Below, piece by piece: positions 1-7,818 of a DNA stretch of 17,948 nucleotides (position 1 is its first letter; every line of letters starts with the position of its first letter). A program made the translations under genes and the position numbers. The DNA is from Bacteroidales bacterium UBA2295 (GTDB lineage Bacteria; Bacteroidota; Bacteroidia; Bacteroidales; Tenuifilaceae), in assembly GCA_002345825.1 (NCBI GenBank), contig DDWD01000029.1, forward strand, positions 1-17,948, in the 5' to 3' direction. The notes under the pieces were generated by a model that was not told the origin of the DNA, made no database searches, and saw only the letters and a list, made by a program, of their open reading frames with translations.

Positions 1-1
1 C

Positions 2-202
2 AGTAGTGTTGAGAAGGAAACTAAATATGGCAGTTATAAATTCCATTTGATTTCGGAGGAAAACAAACTAATTTTCATCAGAAACTTTACACTCAAAAAG
101 GGCGATTACCCCATTGAGGAATTCAATGAATTCCATGCATTTATAAACTCAATTGCTTCAAAGGATAGAGAGAGGGTAGTTTTACAAAAAACTAACGTGT
201 AA
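2..202 (+). CDS. C-terminal end of a DUF3857/transglutaminase-like protein (partial)
   Basis: An open frame enters from the left edge and ends at TAA 200-202, giving 66 residues with no start in the window. The tail carries a stretch reading roughly LIFIRNFTLKKGDYPIEEFNEF, followed by a short helix (FINSIASKDRERVVL). This resembles the extreme C-terminus of Bacteroidota DUF3857 proteins, which combine a DUF3857 domain, a transglutaminase-like core and a beta-rich C-terminal domain and are usually exported. The identification rests on recall of that family's tail, because the catalytic core is outside the window. The gene converges on the S9 peptidase, with a hairpin between them. Confidence 0.6.
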   Translation, partial: SSVEKETKYGSYKFHLISEENKLIFIRNFTLKKGDYPIEEFNEFHAFINSIASKDRERVVLQKTNV

Positions 203-204
203 AT

Positions 205-237
205 ACAAAGGGGCTGACCATTTAGTCAGCCCTTTGT
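205..237. terminator. Hairpin between convergent genes, probable bidirectional terminator
   Basis: A 13-bp stem (205-218 pairing with 225-237, one bulged G) encloses a 6-base loop, CATTTA. It begins 3 bases after the stop of the plus-strand gene and lies 10 bases beyond the stop of the minus-strand peptidase, so it is placed to end both transcripts. Neither side has a long T run, so this is inferred from position and stem strength. Confidence 0.6.
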
Positions 238-246
238 AAAACACGT

Positions 247-2658
247 CTACTTTAAGTATTGCTCCAACCAGCCGTCAATTTCCCAAGCCTGGTGCATTAT
301 CGATTGCCGGGCTCTGTAACCATGGCTCTCAAAGGGCAGCATTACCAGTCGGGTTGGGCCGCCATGACCATTTATGGCCTGGTAAAACCTTTCGCTTTGA
401 ATTGGGAACGTTCCGCTGTTATTGTCGTCAACTCCATGAATAAGAAGTATTGGGGTTTTAATCTTATCGGCGTGCATAAATGGCGACATCTTATTGTAAA
501 TATGGGGTGCCTCCCAGTAGGTGCGCTCCTCGCCCTGAAAACCGAATGGCGTTAGGGTGCGGTTGTAAGCTCCGCTGCGGGCAATACCTGCCGCAAACAG
601 GTTGCTGTGCGCAAGCAGATTAGCTGTCATGAAGGCGCCGTATGAGTGCCCTCCAATGGCAATGCGTTTTTCGTCGGCTACTCCATCTTCCACTAAATAG
701 TCAATGGCTGCCTTGGCGTTGGATATTAGCTGCTCAACAAACGTATCGTTGGGTAGTAGCGTATCTTGCGCCACAATGGGCATTCCCACCTGATCCAGAA
801 CGGCATATCCGCGGGCAACCCATAGTATTGGCGAAAGCCGTGATGGGCGAATGAAACGGTAGGGAGAGCCAGTTACCTGAGCCGCAAGCGAAGGATCTAC
901 ATACTCTCTGGGGTAGGCCCACATAAGCACGGGTAGTTTCTTCGAGCCTTTTTTGTAACCAGCGGGTAGGTAAAGAGTGGCCGAAAGGTCAATCCCATCT
1001 TCGCGCTTATAGCGTACCATCTCTTTTTGCACATCCTTTAGCTGTGGATATGGATGAGGGTAGCTGGTGAATGGCTCAATGCGCTTCCGCTTTAAATCTC
1101 TAACGTAGTAGTTTGGCTGCTCAGTTTCCGATTCGCGTTGAGTTAGGATATTGCGAATGGGGTCGTCGAGCAGGGCAACAAAACGCTCGTAGTAAGGTGC
1201 TTTACATTGCCAAAGCCTTTTTGTTTGTAACGACTCTATATCGAGCTCGTCGAGAAATGGCATATCCCCCTCGGGTGATGCACCCTGCCCCGATAGGTAT
1301 AGCTTGGTTTTGTGCTTATCGGTTTTTAGCGTGCGGTAACCATTTGGATTAACTTCGGTGATAAGGCTGCCGGGGTCTCCGTAAGCATCTTGGTACGATC
1401 GATCCCAAACAATGCGCTTGGGCTCTTTCTCATTGGCTGGGTTAAAAAAGCTAACCACCATACGGCGAGTTTCCCACCAGCACTCATAAACAACTGCCAT
1501 ATCGTCCCAGCCCCAGGTAATTCCGCCATATCTGAAGTTAAGCGATAAGAATGGTGTTGCGCTGGTGTTGAAAGGTGCATCAAGCGTGTAGAGGAGGTCA
1601 CGAATCTCTGCAATCTTTTTGGGGTCACCATCGTCTTTTGCCTCTACCCATACCATGGTGGCGGGTTTATCGTTGCGCCACTGATGACTGCGAGGGCCTT
1701 TGCGTACTGCACTAAATCCTTGGGGAATATTTTCGGTTAAGGGAATCTCGGCCAGTTTTTTTATGAGTTTGCCGTTGGTGTTCCAAATTTCAATAAGTTG
1801 AGGGAAACGGTAGTACGGTACAATGTATGAGAAAGGGCGAATTATTTGTTCAACCAGAATATACTCGCCATTGGGCGATATGGAGTAGCCTGTGATAAGC
1901 CCGGGGTTTCCTATTGTTTCGGGTTCATTGCCTTCAGTTGCTTTTTTTAGCACGCTGGTGGCGTAGTACTCAAACTTTTTCTCATCGAGCGGGTTTTGCA
2001 GCAAATCCTGATAGGTGCGAACGGTTGTTTTTTTGCCTGAGGAAACCTGAACCGAAGGTCCTTGGGGAAGAGCATCGGCAAAAGTGAGACCTTCGCGATC
2101 GAGAACTCGCGACGAGTAGATAAAATACTCGCTATTGGGAGCCCACTCAACCGTTCCGCGACCAAGCACCTCATGCACATTGGTAGCCCACTTTTTGGCC
2201 ACACCATTGGCCACATCGGCTACCCAAATCTCAACGTTTTTTGGGAAGTAGAGCGTAATGGCCAGCTTGTTTCCGTTGGGCGACCAGCTAAAGCCTTTAA
2301 TTTTTCCATCGGCTGGTAAGCCAGTAACCTCGTACTCATCTTTTGCATCGAACTTACGCAAAGATATTTTTTCCCATAGGCGTGGCTTGCTCGTTCCAAA
2401 ATTCTCGGGGTCTAACCTTATGCCTGCCAGTTTTAGCTCGGCTTGAGCCATCTCGGCAATGTCGGGCATCCCCTGTGGGTAGGCAAATGCCACGTGGGTG
2501 CGGGTTGGGCTTAGCGATAGCGATGGGGTTGTTGGAGCATCAATAATATCGGCAATTTCCTTGGGAGGTTCCATATACCTGGTAGGCTCCTGCGAATAGC
2601 CTATAAGGGCAGAACTTACTAGCAGAATAGTTAAGGTTAAAATGGTCGTTTTTCTCAT
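247..2658 (-). CDS. Secreted S9-family serine peptidase (S9D, glutamyl endopeptidase-like)
   Basis: The 803-residue product starts with a Sec signal peptide (basic MRKTT, hydrophobic run to about residue 20, then GYSQE), so it should act in the periplasm or outside the cell. Residues about 30-550 look like the seven-bladed propeller of prolyl oligopeptidases (WSPNG- and SPNGEY-type blade motifs). The C-terminal alpha/beta hydrolase domain has the nucleophile elbow GGHSYG (Ser about 672), an Asp in HGVDDN (about 744) and a His in ESHGYR (about 779), which gives a complete triad. The GFQGEERTYWEAP segment and overall length fit the S9D glutamyl endopeptidases better than DPP-IV or classical prolyl oligopeptidases, but specificity for Glu is family knowledge and not proven here. 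It is a single gene, divergent from dapD, with no clear Shine-Dalgarno sequence before the ATG. Confidence 0.88.
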   Translation of the reverse strand: MRKTTILTLTILLVSSALIGYSQEPTRYMEPPKEIADIIDAPTTPSLSLSPTRTHVAFAYPQGMPDIAEMAQAELKLAGIRLDPENFGTSKPRLWEKISLRKFDAKDEYEVTGLPADGKIKGFSWSPNGNKLAITLYFPKNVEIWVADVANGVAKKWATNVHEVLGRGTVEWAPNSEYFIYSSRVLDREGLTFADALPQGPSVQVSSGKKTTVRTYQDLLQNPLDEKKFEYYATSVLKKATEGNEPETIGNPGLITGYSISPNGEYILVEQIIRPFSYIVPYYRFPQLIEIWNTNGKLIKKLAEIPLTENIPQGFSAVRKGPRSHQWRNDKPATMVWVEAKDDGDPKKIAEIRDLLYTLDAPFNTSATPFLSLNFRYGGITWGWDDMAVVYECWWETRRMVVSFFNPANEKEPKRIVWDRSYQDAYGDPGSLITEVNPNGYRTLKTDKHKTKLYLSGQGASPEGDMPFLDELDIESLQTKRLWQCKAPYYERFVALLDDPIRNILTQRESETEQPNYYVRDLKRKRIEPFTSYPHPYPQLKDVQKEMVRYKREDGIDLSATLYLPAGYKKGSKKLPVLMWAYPREYVDPSLAAQVTGSPYRFIRPSRLSPILWVARGYAVLDQVGMPIVAQDTLLPNDTFVEQLISNAKAAIDYLVEDGVADEKRIAIGGHSYGAFMTANLLAHSNLFAAGIARSGAYNRTLTPFGFQGEERTYWEAPHIYNKMSPFMHADKIKTPILLIHGVDDNNSGTFPIQSERFYQAINGHGGPTRLVMLPFESHGYRARQSIMHQAWEIDGWLEQYLK

Positions 2659-2775
2659 AGTGCAAAAAATTTTGGATTAATGTATTATTGTTTTGATGGG
2701 TTGTGGTAGTTGCACTTGTTTTGACCAAATTAAGTAATTTTGGTTTAAGTAATTTTACAAACCACCAAAAACATC

Positions 2776-2783
2776 TACTTTTG
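2776..2783 (+). promoter_or_regulatory. Candidate -7 promoter element for the dapD operon
   Basis: TACTTTTG matches the Bacteroidota -7 consensus TAnnTTTG and lies 32 bases before the dapD ATG, giving a leader of about 25 bases. A second match, TAATTTTG, is at 2735-2742. Neither has a good TTTG -33 box at the usual 19-21 base spacing, so which one is used is open. Confidence 0.4.
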
Positions 2784-2815
2784 GCATTCGTTGAAAAATA
2801 TCAAAAAAATAGGCA

Positions 2816-3631
2816 ATGGAAAAGTATAAGGCCATTATAGAGCAAGCTTGGGAAACCCGGCAGGATGGATTTTCTTCAGAAACAGTTGATTGTATTGAGC
2901 ATGTTGTTGAGATGCTCGATAAAGGAAAACTTAGAGTAGCAGAACCCGATAGCAATGGCTGGGTGGTTAACGAGTGGGTGAAAAAGGCTGTAATTATGTA
3001 CTTCCCAACGCGTAAGATGGAGACCATAGAGGTGGGGCCATTCGAGTTTCACGATAAAATCGCCCTAAAAAAGAGCTATGCTGAGCTTGGTGTGCGTGTT
3101 GTGCCACACGCTATTGCACGTTACGGCTCGTTTGTGGCAAAATGGGTTATCCTGATGCCATCGTACGTAAATATTGGGGCTTTTGTTGATGAGGGCACCA
3201 TGGTTGATACCTGGGCAACGGTGGGTTCATGTGCTCAAATTGGTAAAAACGTGCACCTCTCGGGCGGAGTGGGAATTGGTGGAGTGTTGGAGCCAGTGCA
3301 GGCCGCACCCGTTATTATTGAGGATGGTTGTTTTATTGGCTCGCGCTGTATTGTGGTTGAGGGTGTTAAAATAGGTAAGGAGGCCGTGCTGGGTGCCAAT
3401 GTGGTGATAACCAAATCGACAAAAATAATTGATGTGACTGGTAGCAAACCATTGGAGTATAAGGGCGAGGTGCCACCCCGTTCGGTGGTAATTCCGGGGT
3501 CGTACACCAAGCAGTTTCCCGCTGGCGAGTACCAAGTACCCTGCGCTATGATTATTGGGAAGCGTAAGGAATCCACCGACCTAAAAACATCGCTTAACGA
3601 TGCGCTAAGAGAGCATTCGGTGGCTGTTTAG
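2816..3631 (+). CDS. dapD: 2,3,4,5-tetrahydropyridine-2,6-dicarboxylate N-succinyltransferase
   Basis: DapD transfers succinyl from succinyl-CoA to tetrahydrodipicolinate in the succinylase branch of diaminopimelate/lysine synthesis, feeding both lysine and peptidoglycan cross-links; it is cytoplasmic and trimeric. The 271-residue length is close to the E. coli enzyme (274). The N-terminal helical domain (about 1-100) is followed by a left-handed parallel beta-helix of hexapeptide repeats (about 115-215), including VNIGAFVDEGTMVDTWATVG, GGVGIGGVLEP and IIEDGCFIGSRC. The C-terminal GSYTKQFPAGEY segment is also typical. It is the first gene of a tight operon: the PagL-like gene starts 10 bases after its stop. 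Using DapD implies the succinylase route in this organism, whereas many Bacteroidales use the aminotransferase route through DapL, so downstream dapC and dapE would be expected elsewhere in the genome. Confidence 0.96.
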   Translation: MEKYKAIIEQAWETRQDGFSSETVDCIEHVVEMLDKGKLRVAEPDSNGWVVNEWVKKAVIMYFPTRKMETIEVGPFEFHDKIALKKSYAELGVRVVPHAIARYGSFVAKWVILMPSYVNIGAFVDEGTMVDTWATVGSCAQIGKNVHLSGGVGIGGVLEPVQAAPVIIEDGCFIGSRCIVVEGVKIGKEAVLGANVVITKSTKIIDVTGSKPLEYKGEVPPRSVVIPGSYTKQFPAGEYQVPCAMIIGKRKESTDLKTSLNDALREHSVAV

Positions 3632-3641
3632 GTTTTACTAT

Positions 3642-4772
3642 ATGCGCAACGTATTGTATTCGACAATTCTTCGTAATGGGTTCTTCAGTGGTCTCTTGCT
3701 GCTGATCACAATTCTTATGTCCTTAAGCCAAAATCTATCGGCAGCTGGTGTTGATAGCACTTTGCGTAAAACAACCATAAGTGCAGCATACTATCGTGGG
3801 CTTGTTTATCCACATCATGAGTATATTCAGTTTCATAACCACGAGTATATTAATGGGGTTGATTTTAGACTCGGGAGAACTTTTCCAGAAATCAACAGCA
3901 GGCGTATTCCAACTATTGGTTTTGGAGGATATATGTCTAATCTTGGGAATAGCGAGATATTTGGTAATGTTTATAGCGGGTATGTTTACTTTGCATCGCC
4001 CATTGTGAAGCTAAAAGAGTTCACCCTTGGCACAAATGTGTCGAGCGGATTGGGATGGATAACTAAACCCAACGAGCCATCGTTAAATCCTTTGAATCAG
4101 GCAATAGGGTCGCATTTGAATGCGTTTATTGTACTGGCCCTCGATTTCCGATTTTGGGCAAGCAACAATTTTTCAGTTTTTCTAGGCCCCACGTTAACGC
4201 ACAACTCAAACGGAAAGATTAAGCGGCCCAATACGGGACTGAACATTTTCTCGCTAAAAATGGGAGCCGAATACATAATCAAGTCAAACAAAGCTGTTCC
4301 GTCTCAAATTGTGGCCGATCCAAATACCAACGATAGACATAGGATAAATTTTTTGTTCAGTGGAGGTATACAGGAAGATAGCAAGCAAAAACCAATAGCA
4401 GAAGGCGTTTGGGGGTTGAATACCAACTACTCATATTTTCTTGGCAAGAACGGCAGGGCTGGAGCCGGTATCGATATGTTTTATATACCAACGGAATATA
4501 AGTACTACACCGAAAACGAAGTGGTGCTAAATCCTTCGCCTTGGTCGGGTGGTGTGTATTTGGGATACGAGATTGTATGGGAAAGGCTATCGTTTGTGCT
4601 ACAGCATGGTTTGAGACTGTTTTACGAGAACCCTTACGAGTCCGATTTCTACTCCAGAGTAGGTATTAGGTATCGCTTTGCTCAGCGATATGTGGTTAAT
4701 TGTAGCTTAAAAACGAGTAAGTTAGTGGCCGAATACATTGAGTGGGGCATTGGTTACGACTTAAATCTTTAG
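3642..4772 (+). CDS. PagL/acyloxyacyl-hydrolase-like outer-membrane beta-barrel
   Basis: The 376-residue protein starts with a long export signal (hydrophobic about residues 14-30, then SQNLSAAG). It is rich in alternating amphipathic strands and ends in aromatic-rich strands (VGIRYRFAQ, WGIGYDLNL), as outer-membrane barrels do. The segment GSHLNAFIVLALDFRFW ... THNSNGKIKRPNTGLN is the hallmark of Bacteroidota proteins annotated as acyloxyacyl hydrolases, relatives of the lipid A 3-O-deacylase PagL. His187 and Ser189 match the catalytic His and Ser of Pseudomonas PagL (His126, Ser128), with the following 'NG.ik.PN.G' conserved. The residue at the position of PagL Glu140 is Asn201, so catalysis may differ or be absent. 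It is about twice the length of PagL (about 150 mature residues), with a C-terminal half I cannot assign. It is co-transcribed with dapD and a DUF2807 lipoprotein. Confidence 0.78.
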   Translation: MRNVLYSTILRNGFFSGLLLLITILMSLSQNLSAAGVDSTLRKTTISAAYYRGLVYPHHEYIQFHNHEYINGVDFRLGRTFPEINSRRIPTIGFGGYMSNLGNSEIFGNVYSGYVYFASPIVKLKEFTLGTNVSSGLGWITKPNEPSLNPLNQAIGSHLNAFIVLALDFRFWASNNFSVFLGPTLTHNSNGKIKRPNTGLNIFSLKMGAEYIIKSNKAVPSQIVADPNTNDRHRINFLFSGGIQEDSKQKPIAEGVWGLNTNYSYFLGKNGRAGAGIDMFYIPTEYKYYTENEVVLNPSPWSGGVYLGYEIVWERLSFVLQHGLRLFYENPYESDFYSRVGIRYRFAQRYVVNCSLKTSKLVAEYIEWGIGYDLNL

Positions 4773-4776
4773 TGAT

Positions 4777-5514
4777 ATGGGTAAATTTCGATTTAGTTTA
4801 CTACTTCTATCTTTAGCCACATTGCTTGCTGGTTGTGAAGTTTTGTTTTTTGATGATCTTTCCAGCATGCAGCAGGTTACAGTTAGTGACAAACCGTACA
4901 AGTTTGTTGAGGTAAGAAGTAGCTTTAATATTACCCTAAAACAACAGGATGAGTTTGATATAATTGTTGATGCGCCGGAAGAACTCATTGATGGCATTGA
5001 GATTTTCATTGCAAATGACAGCCTGATAGTTAACGATACTAACAAGTATCAATGGACTCCATCATATAAAATTCCCAAGTTAACCCTTTGCTTTCCCAAC
5101 CTTCCAAACATCCACATAAAAGCTCCCGTTGATATGAGCACCGAGGGTACGATTACCCAGCCCTCACTCCGAATAATTACCACTTCGCACACAGGACGAG
5201 TTAATCTCGATGTGGATATGAATTCGTTATCGATTGTAACAGGCAACACCTACGACTCGGGCATCTTTACCGTTTCGGGTAGTGCCTCCAGTGCCTCTTT
5301 CTGGATGCGTAACTCGGCAACCCTTCACGCTCTCGATTTGGTTTCGGGAAACGTAAGGGTTGTGAATAATTCAAAAGGCGATAGCTATGTTTGTACTGAT
5401 GGTAATCTGAGGGTTACTATCAATTCGTTTGGGAATATATACTACCAAGGTAACCCACAGCAAATAGTTGTGGAAGAGATGAGCTCCACTGGGAGCCTAA
5501 TCCCTTTAAATTAG
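4777..5514 (+). CDS. DUF2807 (GIN-domain) lipoprotein
   Basis: The 245-residue product begins with a lipoprotein signal peptide ending in the lipobox LLAGC (Cys20), so it is predicted to be lipidated in the envelope. The rest matches DUF2807, the 'putative auto-transporter adhesin head GIN domain': an N-terminal FNITLKQQDEFDIIV strand pair, then short beta-strand turns (about residues 105-235) consistent with a right-handed beta-helix, ending YYQGNPQQI. Unlike the second DUF2807 protein in this window, its turns do not carry the repeated GSGD signature. Its start lies 4 bases after the PagL-like stop, so it is the third gene of the dapD operon. No biochemical role is established for the family; a part in envelope structure or adhesion is inference. 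Confidence 0.82.
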   Translation: MGKFRFSLLLLSLATLLAGCEVLFFDDLSSMQQVTVSDKPYKFVEVRSSFNITLKQQDEFDIIVDAPEELIDGIEIFIANDSLIVNDTNKYQWTPSYKIPKLTLCFPNLPNIHIKAPVDMSTEGTITQPSLRIITTSHTGRVNLDVDMNSLSIVTGNTYDSGIFTVSGSASSASFWMRNSATLHALDLVSGNVRVVNNSKGDSYVCTDGNLRVTINSFGNIYYQGNPQQIVVEEMSSTGSLIPLN

Positions 5515-5552
5515 TTCCCTACTCTGGGTTGATTTGTATTGTATTTAGTTAT

Positions 5553-5578
5553 AACTTGTACTCAATATAAAACAAGTT
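5553..5578. promoter_or_regulatory. Short inverted repeat just upstream of the ArsC-like gene
   Basis: AACTTGT at 5553-5559 and ACAAGTT at 5572-5578 form a perfect 7-bp inverted repeat with a 12-base spacer, ending 6 bases before the ATG at 5585. It could be an operator or a leader hairpin masking the start. In AT-rich DNA a 7-bp repeat can also arise by chance. Confidence 0.25.
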
Positions 5579-5584
5579 GATACA

Positions 5585-5923
5585 ATGAAAATATTTCACA
5601 ACCCGCGCTGCAAGCATAGCCGTGCTGGTCTCGATTACCTGAAATCAAAAACCGATAGTTTTGAAGTTCGAGAGTACCTTAAAGAGCCCATAACAACCGA
5701 TGAGCTAAAGGAAATTCTTTTGAAAACAAATCTCGATCCCTTGGCCATTGTTCGTCCACAGGAGGACTACTTTAAAAAATTTCTTAAGGGTAAAAACTTC
5801 ACAAACGACGAATGGATTAGAATCATCAAAGAGAATCCCAAGTTGCTGCAGCGACCCATTGTGGTAGGTAAGTTAAAAGCCGTATTGGCCAATCCACCCG
5901 AAGAAATTGATAAGTTGATGTAG
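5585..5923 (+). CDS. ArsC/Spx-family thioredoxin-fold protein
   Basis: This 112-residue cytosolic protein has the ArsC-family fold and motif. The N-terminal strand reads MKIFHNPRCKHSR, with the single reactive Cys9 in a CxxS arrangement. The middle carries LAIVRPQED with Arg57, and the C-terminus has LLQRPIVVGKLKAVLANPPE with Arg90. In glutaredoxin-linked arsenate reductases such as E. coli ArsC, Cys12, Arg60, Arg94 and Arg107 bind and reduce arsenate. Here the first three are matched (Cys9, Arg57, Arg90), but the Arg107 position is Asn103. No arsR, arsB or acr3 gene lies nearby. It may therefore be a general thiol-disulfide reductase or Spx/YffB-like protein and not a dedicated arsenate reductase. 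It sits alone between the DUF2807 gene and the fumarase, 61 to 70 bases from each. Confidence 0.82.
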   Translation: MKIFHNPRCKHSRAGLDYLKSKTDSFEVREYLKEPITTDELKEILLKTNLDPLAIVRPQEDYFKKFLKGKNFTNDEWIRIIKENPKLLQRPIVVGKLKAVLANPPEEIDKLM

Positions 5924-5991
5924 CTTAGGTTTCGTCATTTCTAACAGTGTTAGCTAGATGTTTCCCTACAAATCCCTAAAAATATTACACC

Positions 5992-7599
5992 ATGGCAACT
6001 CCAGAATTTAAGTATTACGATCCCTATCCGCTGGGTGAGGATAAAACCAACTACTACTTGCTTACCAAGGATTTTATTTCAATTTTCGACGGGGAGGAGG
6101 TTTTAAGGGTTAATCCCGAGGCACTCACCTTGTTAGCCAAAACTGCATTGCGCGACGTTTCGTTTATGCTCCGAACAGAGCACCTTAAGCAGCTTGGTGA
6201 AATTCTTAAAGACCCTGATGCCAGCGATAATGACAAGTATGTGGCCCTTACTCTGCTGCAAAACGCCGAGGTATCGGCAAAGGGTATGCTCCCATACTGT
6301 CAAGACACCGGAACTGCTGTGATATTTGCCCGCAAAGGGCAAAGCGTTTGGACTGGTGCCAACGATGCTGAAGCCCTTTCGTTAGGTGTTTACAAAACCT
6401 ATACCGAGGAGAATTTGCGCTATTCACAGACTATTCCCCTCGATATGTATCATGAAAAGAACTCGGGTACAAACCTTCCTGCACAAATTGATATTACTGC
6501 TACATGCAAAAATGATTATCAGTTCCTATTTATTGCCAAGGGGGGCGGATCGGCTAACAAAACAATGCTATTTCAGGAAACCAAGGCATTGCTCAATCCC
6601 GAAAAGTTAGAGAAATATATTGTGGATAAGATGCGTACACTGGGAACAGCTGCTTGTCCACCCTATCATATAGCCTTTGTGATTGGAGGTACATCCGCCG
6701 AAGTATGTTTGAAAAATGTAAAGTTGGCTTCAGCCAAATATTTAGATAATTTGCCCACTAAGGGTTCAGAGGGTGGTCAAGCCTTCCGCGATGTGGAGCT
6801 GGAAAAGAAGATATTGGATGAAGCCCATAAGCTGGGCATTGGAGCTCAGTTTGGTGGAAAATACTTTGCATTGGATATAAGGATTATCCGATTACCTCGC
6901 CATGGAGCATCATGCCCGGTGGGTATGGGTGTTTCATGTGCTGCCGACCGGAATATCAAGGCAAAAATCAACAAAGAAGGCATTTGGATTGAGAAGCTCG
7001 ACGGGAACCCAGGACGCTTTATTCCCGAAGAGTATCGGAAGCAGAATGTGGATGGGGTACCAATTGACCTGAACCAGCCTATGAAACAGATCTTGGCTCA
7101 GCTATCAAAGCATAAGGTGGGCACAAGACTTTCGCTTAGCGGTACCATAATAGTTGGGCGCGATATTGCACATGCCAAGCTAAAGGAACGCCTCGAGAAA
7201 GGCGAAGGACTTCCCCAGTATATTAAGGATCACCCAATATACTATGCTGGTCCAGCCAAAACTCCTCCCGGAATGGCCTCTGGTTCGTTTGGACCAACAA
7301 CTGCCGGTCGAATGGATTCGTATGTTGATCTGTTCCAAAGCCACGGAGGAAGTATGGTGATGATTGCCAAGGGCAATAGAAGCAAAGCGGTAACCGATGC
7401 GTGTAAAAAGTATGGTGGTTTTTACCTTGGGAGTATTGGTGGCCCAGCAGCTATTTTGGCTCAAGATAATATTAAAAAGGTTGAACTGCTTGAGTATCCC
7501 GAGTTGGGTATGGAGGCGATCTACCGTATTGATGTTGAGAATTTTCCGGCCTTTGTCCTTGTTGACGATAAGGGAAACGACTTTTATGCAATGATGTAG
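5992..7599 (+). CDS. Class I fumarate hydratase ([4Fe-4S], single-chain)
   Basis: The enzyme catalyses reversible hydration of fumarate to L-malate in the TCA cycle or, run in reverse, in fumarate respiration and succinate formation. At 535 residues it is the fused alpha/beta form like E. coli FumA/FumB (548 residues). The cluster ligands are visible at Cys103 (LPYCQDTGT), Cys222 (GTAACPPYH) and Cys316 (GMGVSCAADRN), matching E. coli FumA Cys105, Cys224 and Cys318 with a constant offset of two. GGGSANK and GGTSAE (N-terminal domain) and GPTTAGRMDSYVDLFQ with KYGGFYLGSIGGPAA (C-terminal beta domain) complete the family signature. The cluster makes such enzymes oxygen- and superoxide-sensitive, which matters because an unrelated oxygen-stable fumarase, fumC, lies 1 kb downstream. 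I leave the symbol empty because fumA and fumB cannot be told apart here. Confidence 0.95.
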   Translation: MATPEFKYYDPYPLGEDKTNYYLLTKDFISIFDGEEVLRVNPEALTLLAKTALRDVSFMLRTEHLKQLGEILKDPDASDNDKYVALTLLQNAEVSAKGMLPYCQDTGTAVIFARKGQSVWTGANDAEALSLGVYKTYTEENLRYSQTIPLDMYHEKNSGTNLPAQIDITATCKNDYQFLFIAKGGGSANKTMLFQETKALLNPEKLEKYIVDKMRTLGTAACPPYHIAFVIGGTSAEVCLKNVKLASAKYLDNLPTKGSEGGQAFRDVELEKKILDEAHKLGIGAQFGGKYFALDIRIIRLPRHGASCPVGMGVSCAADRNIKAKINKEGIWIEKLDGNPGRFIPEEYRKQNVDGVPIDLNQPMKQILAQLSKHKVGTRLSLSGTIIVGRDIAHAKLKERLEKGEGLPQYIKDHPIYYAGPAKTPPGMASGSFGPTTAGRMDSYVDLFQSHGGSMVMIAKGNRSKAVTDACKKYGGFYLGSIGGPAAILAQDNIKKVELLEYPELGMEAIYRIDVENFPAFVLVDDKGNDFYAMM

Positions 7600-7603
7600 A
7601 ATT

Positions 7604-7621
7604 AATGGCTCTAGAACCATT
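7604..7621. repeat. Near-perfect palindrome after the class I fumarase
   Basis: AATGGCTCTAGAACCATT is an 18-base palindrome with one mismatched pair, starting 5 bases after the fumarase stop codon. It may act as a weak terminator or RNA-end stabiliser, but no T run follows. The rest of the 219-base gap before the next start (7819) is AT-rich, with no other structure that I can support. Confidence 0.35.
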
Positions 7622-7818
7622 CTCTTGAAAATATACTTAGTGGTGGTTAGGTTAGAAGTTTGAAGACAGATGTAAGAAAAATGTTGTTTAAAGTATTTAA
7701 GCCAGGCTGATCTGTCACAAATATTGTATTATTACCAAAATCAAAAAAAATAAGATTTATGCAGCAAATGAATTATCAACTCGTCGTTAGGGTGTTTAAC
7801 CAAATATTGAAAAAGATT

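Noticed and set aside
7180..7620. 146-codon minus-strand open frame inside the class I fumarase
   Set aside because: It lies almost wholly opposite a gene whose cysteine ligands and motifs are clear; the composition is that of a frame shadow.
7759..7818. Upstream ATG extending the GSGD lipoprotein by 20 residues
   Set aside because: The extra residues would move the lipoprotein signal away from the N-terminus; the ATG at 7819 gives a standard signal peptide.
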